A DNA stretch of 7,058 nucleotides, taken from NCBI GenBank assembly GCA_009699825.1, contig WLNM01000057.1, forward strand, positions 1-7,058, given 5' to 3'. A program made the position numbers and the translations under genes. Position 1 is the first letter of the stretch. Each line of letters opens with the position of its first letter. Positions 6,168 through 7,058 of the stretch are shown piece after piece. This DNA comes from Actinomycetota bacterium. Its GTDB lineage: Bacteria; Actinomycetota; Actinomycetes; Nanopelagicales; Nanopelagicaceae. The notes under the pieces are model-generated. The model made no database searches. It worked only from the letters and a program-made list of their open reading frames with translations, and had not been told where the DNA came from.

Positions 6168-7058
6168 ATGAGTAGTACCAAGCGGGAAATAATTCTCGGA
6201 GTTGGTGGCGGGATTGCAGCCTATAAATCGTGCGAACTGCTTCGTCGTCTTCTAGATTTAGATTTTGCTGTAACGGTGGTTCCAACCCCATCTAGTTTAA
6301 ATTTTGTTGGAACAGCTACATGGGAAGCGCTATCCGGTAGGCCAGTGACAACTCAGGTGTGGGAAAAAGTAGATGAAGTTAAACATGTTTCACTCGCAGA
6401 ACTTGCTGAAGCAATTATCATCGCGCCCGTAACTGCTGATCTACTGGCCAGGTTAGCTCAAGGCCGAGCAGATGACTTATTAACAAATGTGGTCTGCGCA
6501 AGCAAAGCCCCAAAATTCTTAGTTCCAGCAATGCATCCGCATATGTGGCTTAATGAAACAACTCAAGAAAACGTTAGAATTTTGCGAACCAGAGGTTTTG
6601 AAATAATGAATCCAGATACAGGCCGTCTTACTGGTGAAGATTCTGGAATTGGAAGATTTCCTGAAACCTCTGAAATTGTTTCCAATTTTCTAGAACACAC
6701 GGGTTCACAGCAGGATTTCAAAGGAAGACGATTTCTTATTTCTGCTGGTGGAACGCGCGAAGGGATAGATCCTGTTCGATTTATTGGTAATCGCAGTTCA
6801 GGCAAACAAGGAGTAGCTATTGCTATAGAAGCTCGCAATAGAGGCGCCGCCGTTACTCTAGTTTTAGCGAATTCAAACTTATCTGACACAGCTGGGATTG
6901 AGACTATCCGTGTTGAAACAGCTCAAGAGATGCACAGTGCGCTGAAGGATAAAATGAATAATTGTGATGTTCTGGTGATGACTGCTGCAGTAGCCGATGC
7001 CAGACCCATTAAGAAATCTGAAGATAAAATCAAGAAGAGTGATTTTGCTTCAATTGAA
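6168..7058 (+). CDS. coaBC: Bifunctional CoaBC: phosphopantothenoylcysteine decarboxylase / phosphopantothenate-cysteine ligase (3' end outside window)
   Basis: CoaB joins 4'-phosphopantothenate to cysteine using a nucleotide (CTP in bacteria), and CoaC, an FMN flavoprotein, decarboxylates the product to 4'-phosphopantetheine on the way to coenzyme A. The frame from ATG 6168 runs open to the last base (297 codons of roughly 400). CoaC covers residues 1 to about 180: flavin-binding GVGGGIAAYK (11-20), the catalytic His73 in VKHVSLA, APVTADLLA (86-94), ADDLLT (101-106) and PAMHPHMW (120-127). CoaB begins near 185: SAGGTREGIDPVRFIGNRSS (192-211), with Asn208 at the acyl-cytidylate step, SSGKQG (210-215), AAVAD (273-277) and KIKK (287-290). 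The E. coli-type Asn of PXMN is His123 here, and the active-site loop reads TGEDSGIGRF (155-164) without the ACG cysteine. As I recall, both changes are usual in Actinobacteria. The start is seven bases after rpoZ with only a poor ribosome site (GTTAAAA), so coupling to rpoZ is likely. Confidence 0.96.
   Translation, partial: MSSTKREIILGVGGGIAAYKSCELLRRLLDLDFAVTVVPTPSSLNFVGTATWEALSGRPVTTQVWEKVDEVKHVSLAELAEAIIIAPVTADLLARLAQGRADDLLTNVVCASKAPKFLVPAMHPHMWLNETTQENVRILRTRGFEIMNPDTGRLTGEDSGIGRFPETSEIVSNFLEHTGSQQDFKGRRFLISAGGTREGIDPVRFIGNRSSGKQGVAIAIEARNRGAAVTLVLANSNLSDTAGIETIRVETAQEMHSALKDKMNNCDVLVMTAAVADARPIKKSEDKIKKSDFASIE

Noticed and set aside
1..7058. An undescribed defence, mobile or RNA-based system
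   Set aside because: Every stretch is accounted for by recognisable housekeeping genes. There are no repeats, no long gaps and no cargo-like or compositionally odd segment.

Overview
The window reads as part of a chromosome from a low-GC actinobacterium (about 43% G+C, estimated by eye). Three things point to Actinobacteria: an N-terminal domain matching the actinobacterial integration host factor mIHF (MihF) upstream of guanylate kinase, an omega subunit of clearly actinobacterial type, and the gene order carB ... pyrF - mihF - gmk - rpoZ - coaBC, which I know from Mycobacterium and its relatives. The AT-rich composition, very short gaps and overlapping start/stop codons fit a streamlined lineage such as the freshwater acI group (Nanopelagicales). 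That assignment is inference, not proof.

All seven genes are on the + strand and almost no sequence is left over. Positions 1-2473 hold the 3' three-quarters of carB. Positions 2476-4972 hold pyrK, pyrD and pyrF, joined by a 2-nt gap and two ATGA overlaps. After a 28-nt gap, positions 5001-5870 hold one open frame that fuses a complete mIHF domain to a complete guanylate kinase. After 41 nt comes rpoZ (5912-6160), with the clearest Shine-Dalgarno sequence in the window. Seven nt later coaBC begins (6168) and runs off the right edge. There is no gene-free stretch over 50 nt, and I see no RNA genes, mobile elements, CRISPR arrays or rho-independent terminators.

The first block makes UMP. CarB supplies carbamoyl phosphate, the PyrD/PyrK pair oxidises dihydroorotate and should pass the electrons to NAD+ (class 1B), and PyrF decarboxylates OMP. 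The upstream genes (pyrR/B/C, carA) presumably lie just left of the window. The second block is a housekeeping group: nucleoid protein plus GMP kinase, RNA polymerase omega, and the CoA-synthesis bifunctional enzyme CoaBC.

I did not find an undescribed system. The most notable feature is the in-frame mIHF-guanylate kinase fusion. Next are the NAD-linked class 1B dihydroorotate dehydrogenase and type 1 PyrF, where mycobacteria carry other versions of both enzymes, and a start region for the fusion gene that has no Shine-Dalgarno sequence but does have a TANNNT motif suited to leaderless transcription.
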